Shown here piece by piece: positions 8,938 through 17,163 of a DNA stretch of 54,296 bases (positions are counted from its first letter, which is position 1; each line of letters starts with the position of its first letter). A program made the position numbers and the translations under genes. This stretch comes from Actinomycetes bacterium (GTDB lineage: Bacteria; Actinomycetota; Acidimicrobiia; Acidimicrobiales; Palsa-688). The DNA is taken from NCBI GenBank assembly GCA_021847945.1, contig JAJZNG010000080.1, positions 1 to 54,296 on the forward strand, given 5' to 3'. Below the pieces are notes generated by a model. The model had not been told where the DNA came from and did not search any database. It worked only from the letters and a program-made list of their open reading frames with translations.

Positions 8938-9695
8938 CAGCGCCCAGCCTGCCTACCCCGGCAATGGCCCAGGCCAGAGCAGACGAAAGCGATGGGACGA
9001 CCATCCAGCGAAGGCGTCTGGCCTCCGTCGCAGGTCATATCGACGACGAGCGATCCGCTCGGCAGGCTTGCGCAGACCCCGAAGCACCTGTACGCGCCAG
9101 CGGGCTCGTGGCCTTGATCCGTATGCAGAAGCTCACCAAGGCCGACTTCGGCACTGCCCTAGTCGACAAGTCACCTCTCCTTCGCCGCCGACTCTGCGAG
9201 GTGGCCGGGTCGATCGTTTCGGTCGAATCGCTACCGGCCACCACTCGACAGGACCGACTTCCACCGAGCCGAGAGGAGGTGCTGGCCGGGCTGAGTCGCC
9301 TGCTCGGAGACGCAGAGCCCGCTGTAGTAGAGGCCGCGTGTTTCGGGATCGGAGAGGTAGCCAGCGCCTGTTCGGGTGAGGCAGCCGACCCTACGACAGA
9401 GACATTAGTGTTGAAACTTTCTGAAATATCCCGTAATCATCCTGATCTTCTTTGCAGGGAGTCTGCCGTTGCATCCCTCGGTTCCATCGGCTCACTCGGA
9501 GGCCTAGGCGCTGTGCTGGAGGCTATGACAGGTAGGCCGGCCCTGCGACGCCGGGCGATCGTCGCCTTGGCAAGTTTCGAGCACGTCGACGCCACCGCCG
9601 CCGTGGAGCTCGCTCTTTCCGACAGGGACTGGCAAGTCCGCCAAGCCGCCGAGGACCTCTACGACAGCCCTCAGAACAATCCGGCCCCGAGTTGA
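8934..9695 (+). CDS. HEAT-repeat protein
   Basis: A 253-residue alpha-helical repeat protein. Several ~30-residue helical pairs are visible with the HEAT/PBS-lyase pattern: DPEAPVRASGLVALIRM, KSPLLRRRLCEVAGS, EPAVVEAACFGIGEVA, LCRESAVASLGSIGS and DRDWQVRQAAEDLYD. Such repeats form protein-binding solenoids. I place the start at GTG 8934, which overlaps the stop of the small membrane protein gene by four bases; the longer upstream frame has no coding character. The pairing suggests the soluble solenoid and the small membrane protein act together, but that is inference. Confidence 0.75.
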   Translation: MTAPSLPTPAMAQARADESDGTTIQRRRLASVAGHIDDERSARQACADPEAPVRASGLVALIRMQKLTKADFGTALVDKSPLLRRRLCEVAGSIVSVESLPATTRQDRLPPSREEVLAGLSRLLGDAEPAVVEAACFGIGEVASACSGEAADPTTETLVLKLSEISRNHPDLLCRESAVASLGSIGSLGGLGAVLEAMTGRPALRRRAIVALASFEHVDATAAVELALSDRDWQVRQAAEDLYDSPQNNPAPS

Positions 9696-9778
9696 GAGCG
9701 CACCTGTTCTTGAGCATTTCATCTGAGGTTCGCCTGTCATTCACCTCCCATCGCTTCGATACCGCTATACCGTAGGTT

Positions 9779-10558
9779 GTGGAAGCAAGACTGAGTAATC
9801 CGACCACGACAGCAGGGGATCGTTCGTTGCGGCTCGAAGGAGCTGTCAACGTCAGGGACTTGGGGGGCCTAGCAACATCCGACGGGCGCGTGACGACAAG
9901 AGGGATAGTCTTCAGAGGCGACAACCCGCGCTACCTGACCGAACGGGATACGGACGTATTCGAACGGATCGGGCTTCGTACGGTCATCGACTTGCGCTCT
10001 GAGGCAAAACGCGGGCGGGACCCCGCGCGTCCTTTGGCTTCGTGCGTTCCGCACATGTTGCACGTACCGATGCAGCACGCCCCCGATTCCGACGACTCCG
10101 GCACCTACGTGGTTCCCGACGGGGTGTCGTCACTGGAGGATTTATACGTCGCCTACCTGTGCCACAGCGGGGAAGCCATCGCACGGACCTTCTCCGTACT
10201 GGCCGACCCCAAGACGTTACCTGCTCTGGTCCATTGCGCAGCCGGCAAGGACCGCACCGGCCTGATCGCTGCGTTGGTCCTAAGTAGCGTCGGCGTCGAA
10301 GACGATCTCATCGCCGACGACTACGAGGCGACGTCGATAAACATACCGTCGCTTATAGCTCTACTGGAGAGCGCCGATCCAATAGCCGGGGACCACCTCG
10401 GCCACCTGGACCCCGAACTTCTACGCGCCGACCGTCACACGATCCTCTCTACGCTTAGCTGGCTGCGATCAACATATGGCTCGGTGGACGAATATCTCGA
10501 GTTCTGCGGTGTGGCGGACGAAGACGTCGCCGTACTGAGGCACCGCCTCGTGAGCTGA
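9779..10558 (+). CDS. tyrosine/serine protein phosphatase (IphP-like)
   Basis: A 259-residue phosphatase of the Y_phosphatase3/IphP family, related to Mycobacterium PtpB. The N-terminus has NVRDLGG, the usual opening of this family, and the active-site P-loop is HCAAGKDRTG (CX5R, nucleophilic Cys and Arg both present). Expected activity is dephosphorylation of phosphotyrosine or phosphoserine/threonine in proteins, possibly phosphoinositides. It starts with GTG; TATACC ends 7 bases upstream, so the transcript may be leaderless. It is monocistronic and converges on mreB. Confidence 0.88.
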   Translation: MEARLSNPTTTAGDRSLRLEGAVNVRDLGGLATSDGRVTTRGIVFRGDNPRYLTERDTDVFERIGLRTVIDLRSEAKRGRDPARPLASCVPHMLHVPMQHAPDSDDSGTYVVPDGVSSLEDLYVAYLCHSGEAIARTFSVLADPKTLPALVHCAAGKDRTGLIAALVLSSVGVEDDLIADDYEATSINIPSLIALLESADPIAGDHLGHLDPELLRADRHTILSTLSWLRSTYGSVDEYLEFCGVADEDVAVLRHRLVS

Positions 10559-10593
10559 TCAGACTCCCCGAGGCTTTGTATGCCGTACCGCCG

Positions 10594-11604
10594 TTAGTTC
10601 ATAAATAGGTCTCGCACCGCCTCGAACTCCTCTAGGCACCGTCCCGCCCCGAGAACCACGCATTCGAGCGGGGCGTCAACAAGGTGGACCGGCAGCGAAG
10701 TCTCCGAAGCGATCCGCTTGTCTAGCCCTTGGAGCATCCCGCCCCCTCCGACCAAGTGGATCCCTTGACTTATCAGGTCCTGGGCGAGCTCCGGCGGCGA
10801 GTTGCCGAGGCACTTGACGACAGAGTCCACGATCGCCCCGACCTGCTCCTCGATGGCTTCGCGAACCTCTTCGGGCGCCAGTATCACCGTTTTGGGAAGA
10901 CCGGACATCAAGTCACGGCCGCGAACCTCGGCCTTAACTTCGTCACGTTCCGAAGGCCACGCCGATCCAATGGCCAACTTGATCTCCTCGGCGGTGCGTT
11001 CTCCGACGGCGATCCCGTACTCTCTGCGCACGTAGGCTTGTATCGACGCGTCGATGTCGAAGCTGCCCACCCGGATCGCTTCGAGCGCGACAATCCCTCC
11101 GAGGGAGATAACCGCTGTCTCTGTCGTCCCTCCTCCGACGTCGACGACCATGTTCCCGAGAGGCTCGTTAATCGGCAAGCCGGCTCCTATCGCCGCAGCC
11201 ATCGGCTGCTCGATCAGGTATGCGCCGTTAGCCCCCGCCCCACGGGCAGCTTCTTGAACGGCTCTACGCTCGACCTCTGTGATAGCCGAGGGCACGCAAA
11301 TGATGACCTTCGGCCTGTTGAAGCGAGACACTCCGGTCCGCTGCAAGAGCAGCCTGATCATCCGTTGGGTTATGTCGAAGTCTGTTATCGCCCCCTTTCG
11401 TAGGGGCCTGACAGCGACAATGTAGCCGGGTGTGCGCCCGATCATCTGCCAGGCTTCGTGGCCCATGGCCAGAACCTCCTGGTTACGGGAGTTCAAGGCT
11501 ATGACCGTCGGCTCGTTGAGCACGATCCCTCTGCCGCGCGTGTAGACGAGGGTATTGGCGGTCCCGAGGTCTATCGCAAGGTCCCTAGCCACCAGGCTCA
11601 CCAT
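10594..11604 (-). CDS. mreB: rod shape-determining protein MreB
   Basis: Bacterial actin homologue (336 residues) that organises lateral wall synthesis. The phosphate-1 motif DLAIDLGTANTLVY, the phosphate-2 motif VVDVGGGTTETAVI and the adenosine motif LVGGGGML are all present. I start at ATG 11604 (MVSLVARDLAID) because MreB proteins begin within about 12 residues of the first motif; in-frame starts at 11616 and 11646 are possible. The upstream small membrane gene overlaps this start by 20 bases, implying coupling. MreB is usually next to mreC-mreD; here those genes are about 42 kb away at the other end of the window. Confidence 0.95.
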   Translation of the reverse strand: MVSLVARDLAIDLGTANTLVYTRGRGIVLNEPTVIALNSRNQEVLAMGHEAWQMIGRTPGYIVAVRPLRKGAITDFDITQRMIRLLLQRTGVSRFNRPKVIICVPSAITEVERRAVQEAARGAGANGAYLIEQPMAAAIGAGLPINEPLGNMVVDVGGGTTETAVISLGGIVALEAIRVGSFDIDASIQAYVRREYGIAVGERTAEEIKLAIGSAWPSERDEVKAEVRGRDLMSGLPKTVILAPEEVREAIEEQVGAIVDSVVKCLGNSPPELAQDLISQGIHLVGGGGMLQGLDKRIASETSLPVHLVDAPLECVVLGAGRCLEEFEAVRDLFMN

Positions 11605-11887
11605 TCTCGTCGGCATCCGCGCTGGCCTCTGCTGCGAGGCGGGCATTAGCGCTGTGCGGCGCTACAGGCCGGACTTTGAAGTGGTCGCCGCGGTCACGAA
11701 CCGAAACGACAGCACCCTTGTCGGGTGCCAGGGCACTCAGACCCTTCTGGAAGGACGCCATCTTGGCGTCCACAGAGGTCGGCTCCCTGTGACGCCACCA
11801 AACCACGATGATACCGACCACAGCTAGGAACACGGCTCCTACCAGGTAGACAACATTAGCTAGGACGTTCGAAGACGTTGCTAACAC
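11585..11887 (-). CDS. small membrane protein between moaE and mreB
   Basis: A 100-residue protein with one N-terminal membrane helix (VVYLVGAVFLAVVGIIVVWW) followed by a basic/polar cytoplasmic tail. The GTG start at 11887 has GGAG 8 bases upstream and overlaps the moaE stop by 7 bases; the 3' end overlaps the mreB start. This tight packing supports a moaE-orf-mreB transcript. I do not recognise the family. A role alongside MreB at the membrane is possible from position only. Confidence 0.7.
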   Translation of the reverse strand: MLATSSNVLANVVYLVGAVFLAVVGIIVVWWRHREPTSVDAKMASFQKGLSALAPDKGAVVSVRDRGDHFKVRPVAPHSANARLAAEASADADENGEPGG

Positions 11888-12363
11888 TCGCGGATCTCCG
11901 CAACTTCGTGGGCGTCCAAGCCCCAGTCCTCTCCGCCGTCCCACGTCTCGCGCTTCCATATCGGAACAGACCGCTTGAGCGTGTCAATACAAAAACGCGC
12001 AGCATCGAAAGCGTCGCCCCTGTGCGGCGCCGAAACAGCGACGATCACTGAACACTCCTCGAGCTCCAGCGGCCCGGTCCGATGCCAGATGACAATACGT
12101 CCCAGGCCGCTGTAACGCTTCTTGGCCTCCTCGGCGATTAACAAGAAACGAGGAATCACCTGGGACTCGTACGCCTCGTACTCAAGCCGGCTGACGCCCG
12201 GACGTCCTTCCGCGTGGTCGCGTACCGTTCCACCAAAGACGACGATAGCCCCGCAGTCAGGGCGTCGAACCCATGCCCAAGCGCGTTCAACCGGAAGCTC
12301 TGCCATCGTCAGGGCCGGCCACACATCCCCGTCGTGGTGGGGTGGAAGCTCCAATGTGTCCAC
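11881..12363 (-). CDS. moaE: molybdopterin synthase catalytic subunit MoaE
   Basis: Large subunit of molybdopterin synthase (160 residues), which inserts sulfur into precursor Z to make the molybdopterin dithiolene. Family motifs are GAIVVFGGTVRDHAEG, LEYEAYE, IWHRTGPLELEE and SAPHRGDAFDA. The catalytic lysine region is intact as LKRSVPIWKRE. No moaD is next to it, so the small subunit must lie elsewhere. TAGCAT at 12370-12375 stands 6 bases before the GTG, which suggests a leaderless mRNA. Confidence 0.93.
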   Translation of the reverse strand: MDTLELPPHHDGDVWPALTMAELPVERAWAWVRRPDCGAIVVFGGTVRDHAEGRPGVSRLEYEAYESQVIPRFLLIAEEAKKRYSGLGRIVIWHRTGPLELEECSVIVAVSAPHRGDAFDAARFCIDTLKRSVPIWKRETWDGGEDWGLDAHEVAEIREC

Positions 12364-12369
12364 GCAACC

Positions 12370-12375
12370 ATGCTA
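12370..12375 (-). promoter_or_regulatory. -10 box of moaE, leaderless
   Basis: TAGCAT on the minus strand fits the actinobacterial TANNNT consensus and is 6 bases from the moaE GTG, the spacing expected if transcription starts at the start codon. No Shine-Dalgarno sequence is present. The -35 box is not clear. Confidence 0.45.
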
Positions 12376-12505
12376 CGACGCCGGACACCCCCTGTTGGAC
12401 GGATGGCATCATCTATTTCGGAGCCTTCGGCAACGCCCACTCCAGCGACGGAAGGCGTCGGACCCGATGCCACCCGAGCGCTGCGGATAGTTAGGCTCGC
12501 GTCCC

Positions 12506-13828
12506 GTGGGATCGCCGTCCGACAATCTGGAACCAGAACCGGAGTTCGACGACGGCGACATTTCCGGCCTTTCGTACGATGACATTTCCCCGCAACGCGC
12601 CTGGCTCTCGCCTGACGACCGCCTATGGCGCCACCCGTCCGAGTGGTGGGAATCCGGAAATAGCGTCCCACCTCTGGCGTCGGTCAGCGCCCCGACCAGG
12701 CTACGGCCGGGCAGCACCGAGTGGGGACGCTTCTTGGTCACCGGTGTCGTGGCCGGGTTGGTTGCGGCCCTTGTCGTATCCGGCCTCGCCACGGCGGAAG
12801 GGTGGTGGACCGGCCGGACTGTCGTTCGGCAAGGGGCTACGACTGCAACGTCGATCGTGTCGCTTTCAGCTCAGGCGAACTCGGCCAGTCAGGCCGCCAC
12901 CCCGAACTGGACAGCCGTGGATAACGAGACCATCCCGTCTGTCGTCGCTGTAACGGTTTCGGGGGCAGGCGGCCCCCAACAGGGAAGTGGCGTGGTATTG
13001 GCAACTTCCGGCGGACGCTCGTACCTCGCAACAGATCTTGCCTTGTTCGCCCCGGGGGAGCAGGCAGGCTACATCGGGAAGATCAGCCTGACGACCATGA
13101 CCGGTCAGATCGTTCCGGCCCGACTGGTCGGAGAGGACTCCGACCAGGGGGTTGCTGTCGTAAGCTTCAGCAGTGTCGCCGGGGTGCCTCCGGCGTTGAC
13201 CGGCAGCGTCGCTGACATCCAAGAGGCGTCCACGCTTCTCGCTGTCGGTGCCCGGGGTTCGTCGGCCGTGAGCCTGGGGGTGGTGAGTAGCACCGACCGG
13301 GTGGTGAACACCACCGACGGAGACTCGATGTACGACCTCGTGGAAATATCTAGCCCGCCGACGACTCCAGCTGGACGGGGTAGCCCGCTCGTAAACCAGT
13401 ACGGCCAGGTTGTCGCCATAACAGTGTCGGTAGCAGCTACCTCTCCCGGCGACCAGCAGGCTACGTTCGCTGTTCCGATCGACACGGCAACACTTGTGAC
13501 CCGCGAGGTGCTCGCTGGAGAGAAGGTCGTAGAACCGTGGACCGGGGCTACGGACCTGGCCGGCGTGCCCCTACAGGCGGTCTCTCAAATCGAGGCTAGC
13601 GGCGGGGTGAGGATCGGACAGGTGCTTCCCTACAGCCCAGCCGAGAAAGCGGGGGTGCAGCCTGGTGACGTGATCTTGAGCTTCGACGGAACAGCCGTAA
13701 CATCGGCCGGCCAGGTTCTCGCGGACGTCTGCGCTCTAACACAGGGGACTTCGGTTCCTATCACGCTCCTGCGCAACGGCCATACCATACATACGACGAT
13801 CACCGTGGCAGTCCAGCCTCAGCAGTGA
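12506..13828 (+). CDS. HtrA-like membrane protein with degenerate protease domain and PDZ
   Basis: A 440-residue protein with a cytoplasmic acidic N-terminus (~1-75), one membrane helix (~76-95), a chymotrypsin-fold domain (~140-335) and a C-terminal PDZ domain (~350-435, SPAEKAGVQPGDVILSFDG). The architecture is that of actinobacterial HtrA/PepD proteases, but all three catalytic positions appear changed by eye alignment: His to Ala179 (YLATDLALF), Asp to Gly215 (SDQGVAVV), and Ser to Arg291 (AGRGSPLVN). It is therefore likely a non-catalytic sensor, chaperone or scaffold. GTG start at 12506 has no strong ribosome-binding site. It diverges from moaE and overlaps the convergent epimerase by 29 bases. 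Confidence 0.8.
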   Translation: MGSPSDNLEPEPEFDDGDISGLSYDDISPQRAWLSPDDRLWRHPSEWWESGNSVPPLASVSAPTRLRPGSTEWGRFLVTGVVAGLVAALVVSGLATAEGWWTGRTVVRQGATTATSIVSLSAQANSASQAATPNWTAVDNETIPSVVAVTVSGAGGPQQGSGVVLATSGGRSYLATDLALFAPGEQAGYIGKISLTTMTGQIVPARLVGEDSDQGVAVVSFSSVAGVPPALTGSVADIQEASTLLAVGARGSSAVSLGVVSSTDRVVNTTDGDSMYDLVEISSPPTTPAGRGSPLVNQYGQVVAITVSVAATSPGDQQATFAVPIDTATLVTREVLAGEKVVEPWTGATDLAGVPLQAVSQIEASGGVRIGQVLPYSPAEKAGVQPGDVILSFDGTAVTSAGQVLADVCALTQGTSVPITLLRNGHTIHTTITVAVQPQQ

Positions 13829-14909
13829 CAGTCCGGCGCCGTCGGCGCCACCACGCCAGCAACCCCAGCGCAGTCGCCGAGAGGCCCGAGGACACTAATA
13901 GCAGCAGCAGCGAGTTGAGGTTCTGGCGTTTCCCCGGCGGAAGGTCGTCCCAGTGCCAACGCGGGTCCGTTGCTACGAACGCTTCGGCGCTCGAATAAGC
14001 GGGCCGCCAACCGGCCCCGACAAGCCGGTCGGGTGACACGACCCACGGATAGGTGGCATAGGCGAGCGCCTCCGGTGGAACGCCTTTGCGCCACACTTTC
14101 CATCCCAGCGCGGCAAGGAGGGCTCCGAGGCGACCTGGCACATCAAAATAGGCCAGCCCACCGGCGAGACGCCGTGCTTCCTCCTCGGCTATTCCCGCGT
14201 CGGGGGCTACGTTGAACACTCCGTCAAGGCGCTGTTCCCACGCAAACTCGACAGCGGTCGCCAGGTCGTCGACGTGAAGGTACTGTACAAGGCGACCTTC
14301 GGGAGCGAACCCGGGAACCCCGGTCGCATCCAATGCACCGTATAACCGCCTGTCAGCTGATCCGACCGTCACAGCCGGTCTTAGCACAGCCACCGAAACA
14401 GCCCTGTTGGCATCAGACCACTCTGCGATGACCCTCTCGGCTTCGGCTTTCGCTACGGCAAATGGGAGCTCGGGGTTGGGCAGGATCCGCGATTGCTCGC
14501 TCAGCGGCACGTCGTTGTCCGACCAGGCCCCGTAGACGGTGGCGCTCGACACGTGAACGAAAGCTGCGACGCCGCAACGCGATGCCAGGCCGAGCGCGGC
14601 CTTTACGGCGTTGACGTTCGAGCGCGCCAATGCCCTTTGCTCCTCGACGCTCGACGCATCATCGTCGCCGGCAGCCCATGCAAGGTGGATGATCGCAGTC
14701 GCACCGGCCGCCAACGCAACAACCGCGGACTCCTGCGCTTGCGTCAGCACGGACAAGTCAACCTCGGCGACGCTGAGCTTGGGATGGTCCAGCGCAGGTT
14801 TGACCTGGTCAAGTGCGACTACGCGTTCCACGTCGACGCGCTCAACGAGCGACCTGATTAGCCTCGATCCAACCGATCCGGATGCTCCCGTGACGACTAC
14901 GACCTTCAT
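13800..14909 (-). CDS. NAD-dependent epimerase/dehydratase with C-terminal membrane helix
   Basis: A 370-residue extended short-chain dehydrogenase. The Rossmann motif TGASGSVGSRL begins at residue 7, and VHVSSATVYG is the usual strand-5 motif. The YxxxK position reads F150-AVA-K154, so the general-acid tyrosine seems replaced by phenylalanine. The C-terminus carries a membrane helix (about 335-355) and a basic WWRRRRR tail, so the enzyme is probably anchored to the inner membrane face. I start at ATG 14909 directly before the Rossmann strand rather than at 14975. Its last 29 bases overlap the end of the opposite gene. Substrate unknown, perhaps a nucleotide sugar. Confidence 0.8.
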   Translation of the reverse strand: MKVVVVTGASGSVGSRLIRSLVERVDVERVVALDQVKPALDHPKLSVAEVDLSVLTQAQESAVVALAAGATAIIHLAWAAGDDDASSVEEQRALARSNVNAVKAALGLASRCGVAAFVHVSSATVYGAWSDNDVPLSEQSRILPNPELPFAVAKAEAERVIAEWSDANRAVSVAVLRPAVTVGSADRRLYGALDATGVPGFAPEGRLVQYLHVDDLATAVEFAWEQRLDGVFNVAPDAGIAEEEARRLAGGLAYFDVPGRLGALLAALGWKVWRKGVPPEALAYATYPWVVSPDRLVGAGWRPAYSSAEAFVATDPRWHWDDLPPGKRQNLNSLLLLLVSSGLSATALGLLAWWRRRRRTVTAEAGLPR

Positions 14910-14962
14910 GGGCGTGCAATGCCGATACGCTTGGAGGCGGTAACTGAGCGAAACGAGGGTGA

Positions 14963-16195
14963 GTGAGCACACCACAGGGTTTTGGCCCGGGCGGCCCTTT
15001 CGAGGGAGGCCCGTTCAGCGAGTTGATGCGCAACATCGCCCACATGTTCACCAGCCAGGGGCCGCTCAACTGGGAAGTAGCCGCTCAGATGGCCCAGTGG
15101 GCCGCCACCGAAGGCCAGGCCGAGCCCAACCCCGACCCTGTCTGGCGGGTGCGCTTGGAGGAGCTTCTTCGAGTCGCGGACATGCACGTAGCGGAGGCTA
15201 CAGGTTTGGAGTGGCCTTCGGCAGGTCTGGGTAACGTCGTCGCGATCACCCGGTCGGAGTGGGCAAAGCGGACCCTCGAAGACTGGCACGACCTGTTCGA
15301 AACGCTCGCGGCTCGGCTTGTCCCAGCCCGGGACGGGCAGGACCCTAGTCCAGCAGGAACCCTCTTTCCCGCGATCGCGCCGGGCGAAGAGCAGTCCGGA
15401 GATCCGCTTTCGTCGCTGTTCTCCGGTCTGCCTCAGATGCTCGGGCCGTTCCTCGTCGCTTTACAAGTGGGATCGATGGTCGGCCAGCTCGCAACGAGAG
15501 CCATGGGACAGTGCGACCCTCTCGCACCCCGACCCTACCGACCGGAGGTAGTGATCGTGACCTCCACGGTGGAGCGCTTCGCCGCCGAGTGGAGCCTCCC
15601 AGACGACGACGTGCGGATGTGGCTGTGCCTTCACGAGACACTCCACCGGGCAGTTCTCGGTCAGAGGTTCGTCCTCGACCGGCTCGCTGGGCTAGTCGAA
15701 GGCTACGTCGACGCCTTCAGCCCCCAAGCGGATCCCATCGAAGCCCGTCTCGCCGACTTGGACATCAGCGACATGGCGGGAATGCAAGCAGCCTTCGCCG
15801 ACCCGTCGACCTTGCTCGCTGAAATGCAGAACGACCGCCAGAGGTCGATACAAGAGCAGATACGCTCCGTACTTTGCGCGCTGAGCGGCTACGTCGACTA
15901 TCAGATGGACAAGATCGGTCGGAGGCTCGTCGGCTCCTACCCCGTAGTATCAGAAGCCTTCAGGCGCAGACGCATGGAAGAGACGCCTGGGACGACCGTC
16001 TTGGCTCAGCTTTTCGGGATAACACTCGCCCAGGAGGACTACGAGGCGGCCAGATCCTTCACTAACGGCGTACTTGAGCGTGCCGGCGAAGCGAGCCTTT
16101 CTCGGCTCTGGATCTCCGAGCGCAACCTTCCCACCCCAGCCGAACTGAAAGCCCCAGGTCTGTGGCTTGCGAGGATCGACCTCCCGAGCGATTAG
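14963..16195 (+). CDS. zinc-dependent metalloprotease-like protein, DUF2342 family
   Basis: A 410-residue protein of the DUF2342 family, often labelled zinc-dependent metalloprotease or coenzyme F420 biosynthesis-associated protein (Rv3195-like). The zincin motif HETLH (HExxH) lies at about 218-222 in WLCLHETLHRAVL. Upstream are the conserved PLNWEVAAQMAQWAA region and helical bundles. M. tuberculosis places this family next to the PDZ-Lon gene; here it is about 6 kb away. GTG start at 14963 is favoured by the family N-terminus. Neither proteolysis nor an F420 role can be shown from the sequence. Confidence 0.88.
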   Translation: MSTPQGFGPGGPFEGGPFSELMRNIAHMFTSQGPLNWEVAAQMAQWAATEGQAEPNPDPVWRVRLEELLRVADMHVAEATGLEWPSAGLGNVVAITRSEWAKRTLEDWHDLFETLAARLVPARDGQDPSPAGTLFPAIAPGEEQSGDPLSSLFSGLPQMLGPFLVALQVGSMVGQLATRAMGQCDPLAPRPYRPEVVIVTSTVERFAAEWSLPDDDVRMWLCLHETLHRAVLGQRFVLDRLAGLVEGYVDAFSPQADPIEARLADLDISDMAGMQAAFADPSTLLAEMQNDRQRSIQEQIRSVLCALSGYVDYQMDKIGRRLVGSYPVVSEAFRRRRMEETPGTTVLAQLFGITLAQEDYEAARSFTNGVLERAGEASLSRLWISERNLPTPAELKAPGLWLARIDLPSD

Positions 16196-16280
16196 GGCGC
16201 GGGAGCACAGAGCGAACAACCGGGGGCAATACACGAAGGTGCCTTAAAGGAACGGTCCGCCAGATGCCGATAGCGACAGT

Positions 16281-17072
16281 ATGGCCGACCTTCCTCAACC
16301 ACCCGGGCCTGAAGGGCCGCCCGCCGAAGGCTACCGACGTCAAGCGTTGGAAGCCACGCTGGCTGAAGCTCTGCGGGACGCGCGATTGACCGGGCGGCCC
16401 GCGCCCTCAGCCACGCCCGACGGCCGGCCCGCTGGGGGTCGCGATCAGCCCGCTGGGGGTCGCGATCAGGCAGACCCAATCCAGGCGCCTCGCCCTGCGC
16501 CGTCGCTGATCGGATCCATGCGCAGCGTAAGCCCCCCTGCAGGCTCCACTGGCAGCGCGCAAAGCCCGATCGGCGGGGGATCGACCATAAGCCGCCTCGT
16601 GCCACCCGGAAACTCTCCGAGACCTACGGGCGGTCAGATAGGCGGAGCCCCGTCAGGGGTTATTACTGGCGGACTCTCCGGGCTCGGGAGCTCTCCAATC
16701 GGTCGGCTGGGCTCTGACGGACTCGAACCTGACGACGTACAAGCCGTCATCGAGATGCGTAGACCAGCCCGCAGGACCTCGCCGCCTTCCTCCCAACCGT
16801 CCGACCGCAAGGCCTCTTCGAGCGTTCCCCCGATCGCCACTCCTGAAGCGACGGCACCGTCTCCTCAAAGAGCATCTGAGGCCGCCGCCCGAGACGAGTC
16901 AGCCCGTCGCTCGAGCGCGCTGAGCTTCATAGCTCCCTGGGGCCCCGAATGCGACGACATCCTTCCTGGGGTGACGGCCAGGCGACCATCCAGAGGGTTG
17001 GGAGGACCTAAGAAGAGGCCAGCCACGCGCGAAGCCCAGCCGCCGAGCGCCGGGAAATCCAAGAAGCGCTGA
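16281..17072 (+). CDS. Pro/Ser/Gly-rich disordered protein of unknown function
   Basis: A 263-residue, very Pro/Ser/Gly/Arg-rich frame with no membrane helix or signal peptide. An N-terminal segment (EGYRRQALEATLAEALRDAR) looks helical, the middle is low complexity, and a short hydrophobic stretch near the C-terminus (LSFIAPWGPECDDILPG) looks like a conserved patch. The tail is lysine/arginine-rich. A perfect 21-base tandem duplication gives a repeated AGGRDQP heptad. It sits between the DUF2342 and sortase genes in the same direction. No LPxTG-type sorting signal is visible. I do not recognise the family; coding status is likely but not certain. Confidence 0.55.
   Translation: MADLPQPPGPEGPPAEGYRRQALEATLAEALRDARLTGRPAPSATPDGRPAGGRDQPAGGRDQADPIQAPRPAPSLIGSMRSVSPPAGSTGSAQSPIGGGSTISRLVPPGNSPRPTGGQIGGAPSGVITGGLSGLGSSPIGRLGSDGLEPDDVQAVIEMRRPARRTSPPSSQPSDRKASSSVPPIATPEATAPSPQRASEAAARDESARRSSALSFIAPWGPECDDILPGVTARRPSRGLGGPKKRPATREAQPPSAGKSKKR
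16428..16469 (+). repeat. 21-base perfect tandem duplication
   Basis: Two identical adjacent 21-base copies, 16428-16448 and 16449-16469, each starting CCCGCTGGGGG. The repeat keeps the reading frame of the disordered protein and duplicates seven residues, consistent with slippage in low-complexity coding DNA. Confidence 0.9.
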
Positions 17073-17163
17073 CTGGCCATGTAGCAGAGCCGCTACTGTC
17101 GTCGGGGTGACGGTTGACAGCTGCGACGTCCCGTCGGCGTTTTTGCAATCCTGAGGTGTATGG

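Noticed and set aside
10729-11403. 224-residue frame opposite mreB
   Set aside because: Complete overlap with a certain gene and no family resemblance.
16281-17072. LPxTG/LAxTG sorting substrate next to the sortase
   Set aside because: The neighbour has no signal peptide, sorting motif or C-terminal membrane helix.
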